From: UBA9630 sp037137555
GTDB lineage: Bacteria; Patescibacteriota; Minisyncoccia; Moranbacterales; UBA2206
Direction of reading: 5' to 3'
Length of the DNA: 25,343 bases
Assembly: GCA_037137555.1 (NCBI GenBank)
Contig: JBAXKA010000011.1
Span: 1-25,343, forward strand
Within the stretch, counting starts at the first letter, position 1; the number at the start of each line of letters is the position of its first letter. The notes beneath the pieces were generated by a model that ran no database searches, was not told the DNA's origin, and saw nothing but the letters and a program-made list of their open reading frames with translations. The position numbers and the translations under genes are program-made. Positions 1-7,970 of the stretch are shown here, in pieces.

Positions 1-1219
1 GTTTGGTTGTGTTTTCTGAACTGAAAGAAAGTTTTGATTCGCCGGGTGCGGTTATGTCAGTTTTGGAGAAATTAGCTTTGCAGGTTGGGGTTTTAGTTTC
101 GATTGTGGGATCAATATATGTTTCTACATTTTCAATGTATGTATTCCAACCAGCTTCGTCTTTGATGTATTTGTCCCACCAGGCGTTGTAGGTTTTTGTG
201 TCAACCTGTACGGTAAAATTAGTATAATAAGGTACTGATTCCATACCATAAACATTCACATATAACCACCCACCGCCAGAAACAGGAAGATATTCAGGAT
301 AAAAGGCATCGTTAGCAATATATAGATTGCCCTCACCTGTATTTGTAATCCAACGCTGATGAGCTTCGAATTCTTTTATCCTATATTTAGTTCCAAAATC
401 ATAACCTTCCGTTGGCTCTTGAGGCGATCCTATTGGTGGAATTTTGTACTGAGCCACTGCCTTGTGCTCTCTGTATCCATCTTGAATTAACAAATCCATC
501 GAGACTGTTCCGGGCGGAATAAATACTCTAAAATATGGTGTGTATCCGATATGAGATTCTTTTGTATTTGCAAAAGAATAGGTATCCTTTCCTCCTATTT
601 TTTGACCGCTATTTTCTACTGCACGAGAATAAGGAGCGTGTATAGTTAAATATTCTAAGGGTCTTGGTTTTGGTACTGTCGGGGTTGGAGTTATCGTCGG
701 AGTCGGCGTTGCTGTCGCTCCAGTTCCAGTCACTGTTATTATTTTTTTAAGTACATTTCCGTTGCAAGAAATACTAGCCGTAAAACTTCCAGCTGAAACA
801 TAAGCACAAGAAAAAGATTTTTCATAGACATAAGCTTGTGTTCCGACTCCTGTGTCACACAAATAGTTTATGCAATTTGTGCCATTGGTGAGTGTGAAAT
901 TGACTGTTAATGGGGTGGTGCCAGAAGTTTTGTTGGCGGAAAAAGAAGCTGAGCCTGTTGGTGTTGGCGTTGTAGTAGTCCCATAACTTGAACATTTGCA
1001 AGTTACTGGATCACAAGCACCACCGCCACACACAGGCGGACTAATCGGCAAATTAAGTTCACATTCTTCACCAGAATCAAACTCAAAAATACCATCACCA
1101 CAAGTTGCTGCGGTTGCAATTGCAGATATCGAAAGAGAAAAGAATAATATTAAAAATAAACTTGTGAGAAATATTTTGAAATTTAAATTAGTTTTTTTTA
1201 TTGGTTTTTTTGTGGGCAT
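1..1219 (-). CDS. Secreted modular protein, N-terminal part (runs off window start)
   Basis: The frame is open from an ATG at 1219 down to base 1, about 406 codons with no stop, so the C-terminus lies outside the window. It starts MPTKKP with a basic stretch and a hydrophobic signal peptide of about 20 residues ending near AIATAA. A Cys-containing segment follows (CGDG, CGGGACDP, CKC), then a PKD-like domain (TPLTVNFTLTNG, with Cys pairs), a Thr-Pro linker (TPTPTITPTPT) and a roughly 200-residue module containing PYFRVFIPPGT, NLYIAND and YNAWWDKYIKDEAGW. The last part is the start of an ITAPGESKLSFSSENTTK domain. The signal peptide, the last two modules and the PKD-like domain all recur in the 760-residue protein at 14544-16826, in a different order. 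It is probably exported and surface or cell-wall associated. No catalytic motif is visible, and adhesion or binding is only a guess. Confidence 0.85.
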   Translation of the reverse strand, partial: MPTKKPIKKTNLNFKIFLTSLFLILFFSLSISAIATAATCGDGIFEFDSGEECELNLPISPPVCGGGACDPVTCKCSSYGTTTTPTPTGSASFSANKTSGTTPLTVNFTLTNGTNCINYLCDTGVGTQAYVYEKSFSCAYVSAGSFTASISCNGNVLKKIITVTGTGATATPTPTITPTPTVPKPRPLEYLTIHAPYSRAVENSGQKIGGKDTYSFANTKESHIGYTPYFRVFIPPGTVSMDLLIQDGYREHKAVAQYKIPPIGSPQEPTEGYDFGTKYRIKEFEAHQRWITNTGEGNLYIANDAFYPEYLPVSGGGWLYVNVYGMESVPYYTNFTVQVDTKTYNAWWDKYIKDEAGWNTYIENVETYIDPTIETKTPTCKANFSKTDITAPGESKLSFSSENTTK

Positions 1220-1245
1220 TTTATTTATATTTTTAGTTTAAATAA

Positions 1246-2151
1246 TTATTTCACTTCCATTCCCCGCAAAGCCTTCACACGATCTTCAATCGGTGGATGG
1301 GTCATAAAAAGTTTTGTTACTTTTTTTCCTTTGAATGGATTAGCAATAAACAGATGTGCCGTTGCTCGATTCGCCGCTTCAAGTGGTTCGGTATCTTTTG
1401 AAATTTTTTCTAGTGCACTCGCCAAACCTTCTGGATAACGCGTGAGCAATGCCGCATCAGCATCCGCCAAAAATTCTCGCTTTCTCGAAATTGCTAGTTG
1501 CATCAACACTCCAGCAATTGGAGCAAGAATAGAAAGAACAATCGCCAAAACAAACAAAACCATTTGCAATTGATTGCCTTCGCCATCACTACTGCGACTG
1601 CGTCTTCCTCCACCCCAAAATGTCCAACTACGAAACCAATCCGCCAAAAGCGTTATGAAACCAACCAAAACAACGACGACAGTGGAAAGCAAAATATCCC
1701 GATTGCCAATATGTGAAAGCTCATGAGCAATCACACCTTCCAGCTCATTTTTTTTCAGGCGACTAATAATTCCGGTCGTGAGACAAATGACGCCATGAGC
1801 CGGATCGCGTCCAGTGGCAAAAGCGTTCATCGCTGTGTCCTCAATGATATAAATTTTTGGCATAGGTAGACCAGCGGTGATACAAAGATTTTCCACGAGA
1901 TGATAAATCTCTTTATTTTTTTCATGCTCAATTTCTTTCGCCGAACTCATCGCCAGCACTATTTTATCACTCCACCAATACGAACCAAAACTCATCACAA
2001 CCGAAAAAATAACCGCACCATAAAGAATAGCACTATTGCCCATTGCTCCAGCAAAAACATAGCCGACAGCAATCACGAAAATCAAAAAGCCGGTAATATA
2101 AAACCAGGTCAGTCGCGTATTTCTATCTGCTTGATCATAGAGAGTTGCCAT
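1246..2151 (-). CDS. htpX: Protease HtpX homologue (M48 membrane metallopeptidase)
   Basis: The 301-residue product matches the M48B family in length and architecture. Two hydrophobic segments lie at about residues 16-37 and 40-60. The zinc motif HELSH has His143, Glu144 and His147, and the third ligand is probably Glu226 in KREFLADADA. Two further membrane segments flank that region (about 155-171 and 197-220). HtpX enzymes degrade misfolded membrane proteins, with the active site facing the cytoplasm. The gene is last in a same-strand cluster that includes lemA; lemA and htpX are neighbours in many bacteria. It also has its own promoter-like sequence inside the 3' end of the upstream gene. 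A Gly/Arg/Ser-rich loop (about 180-192) separates the motifs and is probably a lineage-specific insertion. Confidence 0.95.
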   Translation of the reverse strand: MATLYDQADRNTRLTWFYITGFLIFVIAVGYVFAGAMGNSAILYGAVIFSVVMSFGSYWWSDKIVLAMSSAKEIEHEKNKEIYHLVENLCITAGLPMPKIYIIEDTAMNAFATGRDPAHGVICLTTGIISRLKKNELEGVIAHELSHIGNRDILLSTVVVVLVGFITLLADWFRSWTFWGGGRRSRSSDGEGNQLQMVLFVLAIVLSILAPIAGVLMQLAISRKREFLADADAALLTRYPEGLASALEKISKDTEPLEAANRATAHLFIANPFKGKKVTKLFMTHPPIEDRVKALRGMEVK

Positions 2152-2193
2152 AAAAATTTTATAGAAAAAATTAACCCACTAGCTTTCTTCTAA

Positions 2194-2221
2194 ATTATAG
2201 CTTATTTTTTATTTATTTGAA
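2194..2221 (-). promoter_or_regulatory. Candidate promoter for htpX
   Basis: On the minus strand TTCAAA (2221-2216) and TATAAT (2199-2194) are separated by 16 bases. Transcription would start near 2187, giving a leader of about 36 bases before the htpX ATG at 2151. The element overlaps the last codons of the upstream gene, so htpX could be transcribed independently of the cluster. This is a match to sigma70-type consensus only. Confidence 0.45.
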
Positions 2222-3971
2222 AGTGCCCAGATTTTATATCATTTTTTAACTCGGAAGAAATATTACTATTTTCCGCCAACCAAAAAAGCAAATCATCTTT
2301 CTTTTTGCCAGCTGAGATTGTCGTGCTTCCGTCGCGATTTAAACTTAAAGGGGAAAGATAAAAATCTAGCTTATCATCTTGCATCGACACGCCAACCGCA
2401 AGTCCTTCTATTGTCTCTGGAGAAAAATATTGATCAAAAATAAAATTACCCAAGGAATAAAAAATCGCTTTATTTTTATAGATTTCAATTGGTTCCACAA
2501 CATGCGGATGCGATCCAATAACAAGATCTGCTCCGGCATCAATAAAATTATGTGCCAGTGTTTTTTGTTTTTCATTTTCTGTTCTGGCATATTCTATTCC
2601 CCAATGGGCATACAGCACAACGAAATCATTTGTTTTTTTAAGCTCGGAAATATTCGCCGAAACAACATCAGAATTATTGCCCAAAAATTGATTAAATGCC
2701 ACAAAAGCCACTTTCTTGCCGGATATTTTTTTAATAGCTGACTCATTGATTTTTTTTGCATCGCCAAAATAGCTAATATTATTTTTTGCTAAAAAATTTC
2801 TTGTTTCATCCCACCCAACTTGACCAAAATCCCAAATATGATTATTGCCCAGAAAAACAGTCTTGGTTTTTGTATTTTTCAGAAAGTTTTTTGTAGTTTC
2901 AAAATCAAAAGTAAAACTGGTGTGATTTTTTTCTCCCGGAATAGTATTTTGTGAAACGGAATTATTATTAGTTACCGGTCCCTCGAGATTAAATATTATT
3001 TCGTCTGGTCCGAGAAAGATTCGTTTCATTTTTTCAGTCAAAAAATCAACGCTTTTATTTTTCATGACTGTTCTAATTTGACGATCAAGCATTACATCGC
3101 CAGCAAAAAATAAACTAATATTTTCTATTATTTTTTTAGTTCCGGTGGAATAATAGCCAGTAATATAGCTAGTATTTTCTGCAATAAAATCTTGCTTATA
3201 AATTTTTGCTGAATTAGAATTATCTACTAAATTAAATTGCTCGCATTTTTTTAAAGCAGAATACTTCATCAATAAATATAATCCGCCAGGACAATCAATA
3301 TCCATATTTTTGGCTTTTTCTAATTCTAAATTAGACAGCACGGAAATAGCTTTTTGATCATGAAACTCGGAAATAGTTTTTCCGACATAGTGAGAAAAAT
3401 CAGCTGAAAGAATTAAGATAGTTTTTTGCTTATCAAATCCAGCTAATTTTTCTGCCAGTATTTGAGCTTTGGCGTCAGGATAACCATCGCCAATCATTAA
3501 CGAAGTTATTTTTGCTTGAGGAAAATATTTTTTGGCATACGGCAACAAATTTTCAATACCATGTTCACCATGAAAAATCTCATCTTGCCGATAAGCCAAT
3601 TTCTCAGCCACTAAAAATTCCACGAGTTTAGTATTTGGCTCAACTATTGCATTTTCAATATTTCGCGCTTCACCAGAAACCGCCACCCAACCATTGCCCG
3701 CATTTTTATGATTAGGGCTAACTAGAATAATTGATTCGACTGAAATATTTTTATTTTTCTCAGCTACTTTTTGAAAAATATTTTCAATTATTTCTTTGGC
3801 AACCAAATGATGCGGAGAAACAAAAGAAACAACTTCTTGTGAAATTGTTTCCTTTTGTTTGCTCGGTAAGATATCAAGTGAGCTTGTTTTTGCGCTACTA
3901 AAAATAATAAAAACTAAAACTAAAACTAAAACAGAAATTATTCCCAAACCAATAATAAACTTTTTTTTCAT
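2202..3971 (-). CDS. Membrane-anchored fusion of a Memo-like domain and a CapA-like domain
   Basis: A hydrophobic anchor (residues about 5-23) is followed by two domains. The first, about residues 45-285, resembles the Memo/AmmeMemoRadiSam system B family: SPHHLVA, SPNHKN, HGEHGIENLLPY and SADFSHY keep the family's His, Asp and Ser signature positions. The second, about 290-555, is CapA-like (PGA_cap, calcineurin-type phosphoesterase fold): FAGDVMLDR, NLEGPV, LGNNHIWDFG, YAHWGIEY, IGSHPHV and YSLGNFIFDQ. I chose the ATG at 3971 because it overlaps the upstream TGA as ATGA, a common translational-coupling arrangement. An in-frame ATG at 3992 would add seven residues. CapA proteins act in poly-glutamate and capsule systems; the Memo fold is related to class III extradiol dioxygenases. 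The activity of the fusion is unknown. An outward-facing location is inferred from the single N-terminal anchor. Confidence 0.85.
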   Translation of the reverse strand: MKKKFIIGLGIISVLVLVLVFIIFSSAKTSSLDILPSKQKETISQEVVSFVSPHHLVAKEIIENIFQKVAEKNKNISVESIILVSPNHKNAGNGWVAVSGEARNIENAIVEPNTKLVEFLVAEKLAYRQDEIFHGEHGIENLLPYAKKYFPQAKITSLMIGDGYPDAKAQILAEKLAGFDKQKTILILSADFSHYVGKTISEFHDQKAISVLSNLELEKAKNMDIDCPGGLYLLMKYSALKKCEQFNLVDNSNSAKIYKQDFIAENTSYITGYYSTGTKKIIENISLFFAGDVMLDRQIRTVMKNKSVDFLTEKMKRIFLGPDEIIFNLEGPVTNNNSVSQNTIPGEKNHTSFTFDFETTKNFLKNTKTKTVFLGNNHIWDFGQVGWDETRNFLAKNNISYFGDAKKINESAIKKISGKKVAFVAFNQFLGNNSDVVSANISELKKTNDFVVLYAHWGIEYARTENEKQKTLAHNFIDAGADLVIGSHPHVVEPIEIYKNKAIFYSLGNFIFDQYFSPETIEGLAVGVSMQDDKLDFYLSPLSLNRDGSTTISAGKKKDDLLFWLAENSNISSELKNDIKSGHFQINKK

Positions 3972-5884
3972 TTTTTTAGCATACCGCCCCATTCTGCCAC
4001 AACAAAACCAGATCTTTTGGGAGTTTTTATTTTCAATTCCGGCACGGTCTTAAAATTATCCAAACCTTGATAATCCATCAGCACCCGAATCGTCGTATCT
4101 GGCTTTGGACTAATTGCAAGCGGTGCTAATTGATCGATATAATGTTTGGAAAGAAAAGTGACAAAATAATAAGGCTTTTTACTTTCTTGCATTTTGGGAA
4201 GCCAAAATTCCTTGAAGTCTGCAATTTCTTTTTCAATTAATCCTAATTTTGCAAGCGTATTATTGAAAAATCCATCTAACTCATTTGTTGAAACAATAAA
4301 ACCTTGCTGCGGTGTTTCATAGAAAATACTACCAGAACCTTCCCAAAAAAGATAAGGATATTTTTTTCCATCAACTAGATTTGTGAGATTGCTTTTTGTA
4401 TCAGAAAAAACATTCCATCCAGTTCCATATTCCGGATCAGTAAAACTCAAACCATTTCCTGGTGCAACTTTCACGGAAATATTCATCGCCTTTTTTGGAT
4501 AAAGATAAATCACCGGCTTGCCACATTCGACAGGAGAAATAAAAGTGGTATTATAAAAAGCCAAAATCCGACCAAAAGGATCTTGCCAAAAAACTTTGGG
4601 ATTTTCTTTTAAAAATTCTTCTGGATTTTTTTTATTTTTTCCTTCTTCTACAAAATATGTTTCATCATACATTTTCATAAAACCTTTCAAGCTCGTATCT
4701 TTATAACCATAAATCAAATCTCCTTGGCTAGTTTTTCCCACCGCAATTAAATCTGTTTCTAGATTAGTTTCCGCTGTTTCGTCATAGACATATTTTCCAC
4801 CACCGCAACCAGAAGGATTTTCTTCAAAATCAATAGTATTTTTTTTGCCAGAATTCCAAACAACATCCAATTTCCCCACTCTTTCTTGCACATTAAAAAT
4901 ATCCAATTTTAATTTATAGGCTACCGCTGTTCCATCAGGAGATTTAAAATAAAATCCATAACGATCAAAAATATCATAATATCCAATATTGCCGGAATAA
5001 TCCTTGTATTTATTAAGTTCAAAAGGCGTCGGATCACCATCGCCCAAGTTTGCCACATCGGTCATCCAAGCTTGTCCGTATTTTTCACTCACAAAAACTT
5101 TTTTAAGTTTAGCATCAACAAAAAACGCTTTAGCATATTGATCTCTTGTCAATACTTGTCGCTTATTTTCCCCGATTAATTCAGCCGGATAATCTAATTC
5201 TTCAATTGTTATGCCAGCATCAAACACGCGATTGGCTACGCCTTGTGTAAAAAACTTTTTTATTAACTCTTGCCCATATTCTTCCAAGCCATAATTTTGA
5301 TTAGCAATAAAAACAATGTCGTTATTTTTTTTCAAAATTCTAAAAAACATACCATTGCCAGGACCTTCGCGAATATCAGAAGCGACCACAATAAAATCAT
5401 AACCGGCATATTTTCCCGTCACCACTTCTCCCGATTTTATATATTTTATTCCGGAAGAACTATAACCAACATATTCTGAATTTTCATCGCCGACACAACC
5501 CGCATAAACTTTTTCTCCAGTCAATCCAAGATTTCCCAGATTTTTTGGTTCAAGCCAATTGATATCGCCTTTTTTTATGACACTCTTGCTATTGATAGTT
5601 TTAATAGTCCCCTCTTTGATTTCACAAATAGCATAAACTGGATCAAGAGCTTTTTGAAACTCTGCAAATGAACTTTCATCTGCTACCTCATTTAGCAAAT
5701 TTGCTTTTTCGATATTTTTTGTCTCTTCAGCGATATTTTTCAGCACTTGCAATTGCAACTCTTTGGCATATCTCTTTTCCGCCTCTCTGTGTCCAAAAAA
5801 ATAAGCACTATAAAATATAACGCTTAGCGAAAAAATAACTAACACTGTTCCTGTGATATTTTTTTTATTTAATTTTAGTTCCAT
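3968..5884 (-). CDS. Single-pass membrane protein with a C-terminal KPVIYLYP domain, function unknown
   Basis: About 638 residues. A Lys-rich N-terminus and one hydrophobic segment (TGTVLVIFSLSVIFYSAYFFG, around residues 10-30) anchor a large domain that is probably extracytoplasmic. The N-terminal half contains an Ala/Glu-rich, likely helical stretch. The C-terminal third begins CGKPVIYLYPKKAMNISVKV, passes through YPYLFWEGSG and ends SGFVVAEWGGMLKK. I have the impression that similar domains recur in exported bacterial proteins, but I cannot name a function or a catalytic site. I chose the ATG at 5884. A GTG at 5902 would extend it by six residues but lies against the REP-like palindrome, and neither start has a clear Shine-Dalgarno sequence. 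The 3' end overlaps the Memo/CapA fusion by 4 bp (ATGA). The position between lemA and htpX suggests an envelope role, which is inference. Confidence 0.75.
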   Translation of the reverse strand: MELKLNKKNITGTVLVIFSLSVIFYSAYFFGHREAEKRYAKELQLQVLKNIAEETKNIEKANLLNEVADESSFAEFQKALDPVYAICEIKEGTIKTINSKSVIKKGDINWLEPKNLGNLGLTGEKVYAGCVGDENSEYVGYSSSGIKYIKSGEVVTGKYAGYDFIVVASDIREGPGNGMFFRILKKNNDIVFIANQNYGLEEYGQELIKKFFTQGVANRVFDAGITIEELDYPAELIGENKRQVLTRDQYAKAFFVDAKLKKVFVSEKYGQAWMTDVANLGDGDPTPFELNKYKDYSGNIGYYDIFDRYGFYFKSPDGTAVAYKLKLDIFNVQERVGKLDVVWNSGKKNTIDFEENPSGCGGGKYVYDETAETNLETDLIAVGKTSQGDLIYGYKDTSLKGFMKMYDETYFVEEGKNKKNPEEFLKENPKVFWQDPFGRILAFYNTTFISPVECGKPVIYLYPKKAMNISVKVAPGNGLSFTDPEYGTGWNVFSDTKSNLTNLVDGKKYPYLFWEGSGSIFYETPQQGFIVSTNELDGFFNNTLAKLGLIEKEIADFKEFWLPKMQESKKPYYFVTFLSKHYIDQLAPLAISPKPDTTIRVLMDYQGLDNFKTVPELKIKTPKRSGFVVAEWGGMLKK

Positions 5885-5904
5885 TTTTTTATTATTTATC
5901 ACCC

Positions 5905-5933
5905 GTAGAGACGAGGCATTGCCTCGTCTCTAC
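5905..5933. repeat. REP-like palindrome (perfect 14+1+14 inverted repeat)
   Basis: Arms GTAGAGACGAGGCA and TGCCTCGTCTCTAC are perfect complements around one central base. The outer nine bases, GTAGAGACG, are the same as in the palindromes at 23810, 24823 and 25033, while the inner five differ. It lies in the 61-bp gap between lemA and the next gene on the same strand. It could act as a processing or attenuation hairpin in the transcript. No T-run follows on either strand, so it is not a simple terminator. Confidence 0.85.
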
Positions 5934-5945
5934 CCTATAATTAAA

Positions 5946-6494
5946 TTAAAATTCCACTTTTACATTTTCTTTTTCGCTTTCGGCCATCTCAAAAAAATCT
6001 CGTTTGGTAAAATTCAAAGCGCCGGCCAAAAAATTGGTTGGGAAAACTTCAATTTTTGTGTTGAAGTCGCGTACATTGCCATTATAGAATCTGCGTGAAG
6101 CCATGATTTTGTCTTCCGTATCAGTTAATTCTCGTTGCAATTCTAAGAAATTTTGATTCGCTTTTAACTCTGGATAATTTTCTGAAACGGCAAAAAGCGT
6201 TTTCAATGTTCCACTCAAAGCATTTTCTGCTTCCGCTTTATCTGTTGCATTTCCCGCTCCCATCGCTTTCGTTCTTGCCTCTGTCACTTTTTCAAAAACT
6301 CCTTTCTCATGTGCAGCATAACCCTTCACAGTGCTAATTAAATTGGGAATTAAATCATAGCGTCTTTTTAATTGCACGGAGATATCACTCCACGCTTCAT
6401 CCACTCTATTTTTTAATTTAATCAGTCCATTATACATTCCCACCAAACCCAAAGCTAAAACTACCACAACGACTAACACAATAATTCCAATCAT
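5946..6494 (-). CDS. lemA: LemA family protein
   Basis: The 182-residue length is typical of the family. One N-terminal hydrophobic helix (residues 2-20, Val/Leu-rich) is followed by the hallmark segment NRVDEAWSDISVQLKRRYDLIPNL, then a predominantly helical bundle with YPELKAN and a conserved C-terminal RRFYNGNVRDFNTKIEVFP. LemA is a membrane-anchored helical protein of poorly understood function that is often encoded with HtpX or TPM-domain proteins. It is the first gene of the minus-strand cluster ending with htpX and has its own promoter candidate. The next gene follows after 61 bp that contain a REP-like hairpin. Confidence 0.95.
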   Translation of the reverse strand: MIGIIVLVVVVVLALGLVGMYNGLIKLKNRVDEAWSDISVQLKRRYDLIPNLISTVKGYAAHEKGVFEKVTEARTKAMGAGNATDKAEAENALSGTLKTLFAVSENYPELKANQNFLELQRELTDTEDKIMASRRFYNGNVRDFNTKIEVFPTNFLAGALNFTKRDFFEMAESEKENVKVEF

Positions 6495-6523
6495 ACTTTT
6501 TATTATTAAAAAATTATATTTAA

Positions 6524-6551
6524 ATTATACTATCTTTTTTAAAAAATGCAA
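6524..6551 (-). promoter_or_regulatory. Candidate promoter for lemA cluster
   Basis: On the minus strand TTGCAT (6551-6546) and TATAAT (6529-6524) are spaced by 16 bases. The predicted start near 6517 gives a leader of about 23 bases to the lemA ATG. It is back to back with the nfo extended -10 box five bases away, so the two promoters may compete for polymerase. Confidence 0.55.
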
Positions 6552-6555
6552 AGCG

Positions 6556-6564
6556 TGCTAGAAT
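6556..6564 (+). promoter_or_regulatory. Extended -10 box for nfo; predicts a leaderless mRNA
   Basis: The sequence TGCTAGAAT fits TGnTANNNT. Counting seven bases past the hexamer places the transcription start on the A of the ATG at 6571. No Shine-Dalgarno sequence precedes that ATG. There is no good -35, as is common with extended -10 promoters. Confidence 0.45.
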
Positions 6565-6570
6565 ATGATT

Positions 6571-7392
6571 ATGTATATTGGCGCTCACATTTCAATTGCT
6601 GGTGGAATTATCAATGCTCCTGAAAGAGCCTCTGATTTAGGTTGTGAAATAATGCAAATTTTCACTCGCTCCCCGCGTGGCGGAAAAGCACCAGAATTGA
6701 CACCGGAAATTTGTGAACAATTCAAAGCTTTAACTTTAAAATTTAAAATCAAAGCGACTTATATTCACACGCCCTATTATATAAATTTTGCCTCGCTTGA
6801 TAATAAAATCCGTTATAATTCAACTAATATCGTTCGCGATGAACTGGAACGCGGAAGTCTTGTTGGTGCAAAATATATTATGACTCATCTCGGATCGGCC
6901 AAAGGCATGACACATGACGAAGCAATTCAAATAGTCATAAAAATGCTACAAAAAACTTTGCTTAATTATACCGGCGAAACAAAATTACTTTTGGAAAATA
7001 GTGCTGGTGCCGGAGAAATCATTGGCAGTTCACTTGCTGATTTAAAAACTATTCTTGACGGAGTAAATAATAAAGCGCTGGCGGGAATTTGTCTTGACAC
7101 TCAACATTCTTTCGCTTCCGGTTACGATTGGACTAATTTTGAAAAAACTCTTTCGCGTATCGACAAAGAATTAAATTTAAAAAATATAAAACTATTTCAT
7201 GCTAATGATAGCAAGACAGAATTAAATTCCAGAAAAGATCGCCATGAGCATATTGGCAAAGGTCAGATTGGTCAAAAAGCTTTTCAAAATATTGTCAATT
7301 TTGCAAAAAAAAATAATCTTGACATGATCTTGGAAACTGAATATGCTGAAATGGAAAAAGATCTCGCAATTTTAAAAAGTTTTAGAAAATAA
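6571..7392 (+). CDS. nfo: Endonuclease IV (AP endonuclease, base excision repair)
   Basis: About 273 residues, close to the usual 280. This TIM-barrel trinuclear-zinc enzyme cleaves 5' of abasic sites in DNA. Visible family signatures are the N-terminal YIGAHISIAGG, HTPYYINFAS, MTHLGSAKG, LLENSAGAGEIIG (metal ligand Glu), GICLDTQHSFASGYDW (Asp and His ligands), HANDSKTELNSRKDRHEHIG (Asp and His ligands) and the C-terminal ILETE. I chose the second ATG (6571) because the family begins at this point and the extended -10 box predicts transcription starting there. The ATG at 6565 would add only Met-Ile. The uracil-DNA glycosylase at 12145 supplies its natural substrate in the same repair pathway. 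Confidence 0.96.
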   Translation: MYIGAHISIAGGIINAPERASDLGCEIMQIFTRSPRGGKAPELTPEICEQFKALTLKFKIKATYIHTPYYINFASLDNKIRYNSTNIVRDELERGSLVGAKYIMTHLGSAKGMTHDEAIQIVIKMLQKTLLNYTGETKLLLENSAGAGEIIGSSLADLKTILDGVNNKALAGICLDTQHSFASGYDWTNFEKTLSRIDKELNLKNIKLFHANDSKTELNSRKDRHEHIGKGQIGQKAFQNIVNFAKKNNLDMILETEYAEMEKDLAILKSFRK

Positions 7393-7426
7393 AAAAATAG
7401 TTCTTTCAAAAAAGGAGGGCAATAAG

Positions 7427-7903
7427 ATGAATAAAACTAAACATAATTCAGAAGAGCGACATCGGGCTGTGCGATCTATGGCCAGAAATCCACGGATTTG
7501 GTTGACTGCCATAGAAAAAAATGATCTCATCAAAAGCGGTTTATCCATGAGAGCTTGGACAAAATCCGTCTGCAACATAACTCTCAGCGCATGGGTTGGT
7601 TGGAAAATAATTGACTGGAAGAGACAACAATCTCTGCCAAAAATTCCACGAAGACCAATCGTATCGCCAGTTTCAATTTTAGATGATGAAATCAAATTAT
7701 GGAAAAGATATACCAGAATTGAATCAGGAAATCTGATTATTCTGATGAGAATATCGCGCGGAATTAGACTTGAAGATGCAAGCGCTCATCGAAGCGTCGA
7801 TTGTGTCTTTATGAAAGCTTGCATTGAGTTTGTAAGAAAACATAAACTGCGTGCTTTCTCTTGCTTTGCTTGTCCGCAAGCAATTAATTTTCCAAATAAA
7901 TAA
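7427..7903 (+). CDS. Small basic protein of unknown function
   Basis: 158 residues with no family I recognise. It is rich in Arg, Lys and Trp, with an N-terminal polar stretch (NSEERHRAVRSMARNPR), a weakly hydrophobic middle (LSAWVGWKIIDW), a Pro/Arg linker (PKIPRRPIVSPVS) and a C-terminal half that looks helical (SVDCVFMKACIEFVRKHK) with two close Cys (CFAC). The start is well supported by GGAGG at 7414-7418, eight bases before the ATG. A Rho-independent terminator follows the stop. It lies 34 bp after nfo and could be transcribed with it, but its strong ribosome binding site contrasts with the leaderless nfo start. The basic character would suit nucleic-acid binding, which is only a guess. 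Confidence 0.75.
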   Translation: MNKTKHNSEERHRAVRSMARNPRIWLTAIEKNDLIKSGLSMRAWTKSVCNITLSAWVGWKIIDWKRQQSLPKIPRRPIVSPVSILDDEIKLWKRYTRIESGNLIILMRISRGIRLEDASAHRSVDCVFMKACIEFVRKHKLRAFSCFACPQAINFPNK

Positions 7904-7914
7904 TCCTCTCGGTG

Positions 7915-7941
7915 CCAGTCCCGCTTTGACTGGTTTTTTTT
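7915..7941 (+). terminator. Rho-independent terminator after nfo and the 158-aa gene
   Basis: Stem CCAGTC (7915-7920) pairs with GACTGG (7928-7933) around a 7-base loop and is followed directly by eight T residues. It lies 11 bases after the stop codon of the preceding gene. Confidence 0.85.
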
Positions 7942-7970
7942 ATTTGCTTGCACCAAATTTTAATACTATT

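Noticed and set aside
7372..7695. Minus-strand 107-codon open frame
   Set aside because: It lies antisense to the SD-led 158-residue gene and to the end of nfo, with no ribosome binding site or recognisable domain.
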